Part shown: positions 43,058-43,064 of the stretch, piece after piece
How the letters are laid out: every line of letters begins with the position of its first letter
Numbering within the stretch: the stretch's first letter is position 1
Source of the DNA: Lachnospiraceae bacterium
GTDB taxonomy: Bacteria; Bacillota; Clostridia; Lachnospirales; Lachnospiraceae
Assembly: GCA_017623295.1 (NCBI GenBank)
Contig: JAGAPK010000045.1
Span: forward strand, 1-43,064
Direction of reading: 5' to 3'
DNA length: 43,064 bases
Translations under genes and position numbers: made by a program
The notes under the pieces: model-generated
Databases searched by the model: none
The model's input: only the letters and a program-made list of their open reading frames with translations
Told to the model about the DNA's origin: nothing

Positions 43058-43064
43058 TTAGCAA

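Overview
The window is about 43 kb of moderately AT-rich DNA, almost all coded on the + strand. It carries one very long flagellar and chemotaxis gene cluster. The Firmicutes-type genes (codY, fliY, cheC, cheD, swrD/flbD, sigD, a swrB-like gene), the start codons and Shine-Dalgarno sites, and the 5' gene rich in Gly-Ser/Gly-Asp repeats next to topA and codY all point to a motile Clostridia, most likely a Lachnospiraceae gut bacterium (Roseburia / Agathobacter / Butyrivibrio-like). The family assignment is inferred from gene content and order, not from a search.

Layout. (1) 1-3824: the 3' part of a very large, probably surface-exposed protein (DUF5057-like) that enters the window inside a repetitive Gly-Ser/Gly-Asp linker. 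(2) 3866-7040: topA with its own sigma-A promoter, then codY with a promoter, a 13/15 match to the CodY box and a strong terminator. (3) 7051-19516: the fla promoter followed by flgB, flgC, fliE, fliF, fliG, fliH, fliI, fliJ, a YlxF/MotE-like gene, fliK, flgD, a TIGR02530-type gene and flgE (rod, MS ring, switch, export ATPase, hook), closed by an intra-cluster hairpin terminator. (4) 19554-24544: swrD/flbD, motA, motB, fliL, fliM, fliY, cheY (stator, C ring, response regulator). (5) 24545-33028: fliO, fliP, fliQ, fliR, flhB, flhA (export gate), flhF, flhG (placement and number) and a YcgR-like PilZ protein. (6) 33067-37888: cheB, cheA (interrupted by an in-frame TGA), cheW, cheC, cheD. (7) 37921-42875: a small membrane protein, sigD, a FapA/DUF342 protein, a small hydrophilic protein, a SwrB-like protein and a membrane protein ending in an MltG-like LysM-type module. 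The last 190 bases are non-coding, with dyads and a possible promoter for the next operon.

How the parts work together. The cluster encodes the basal body, export apparatus, hook and switch. It also encodes a stator that resembles the sodium-type PomAB more than classical MotAB, and a Bacillus-style chemotaxis pathway (CheA-CheW-CheY-CheB with CheC/CheD/FliY). Sigma-D near the end would switch on late genes such as flagellin, which are not in the window. Apart from inserted genes (motAB, PilZ, DUF342 and small proteins), the order follows the Bacillus subtilis codY-fla/che-sigD-swrB arrangement. CheR, FlgM, flagellin, the FlgK/L/FliD set, FliS, the rod proteins FlgF/G and CsrA/FliW are not in the window.

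The most notable observation is the single in-frame TGA in cheA, exactly at the highly conserved Arg of the Arg-Met-x-Pro motif in the dimerization domain and followed at once by ATG. Others are a perfect dyad inside the fla promoter spacer directly downstream of codY, tandem GNRA-tetraloop hairpins before fliK, a surface-protein-like helical module on FlgD, and a methionine-rich linker in FliY.
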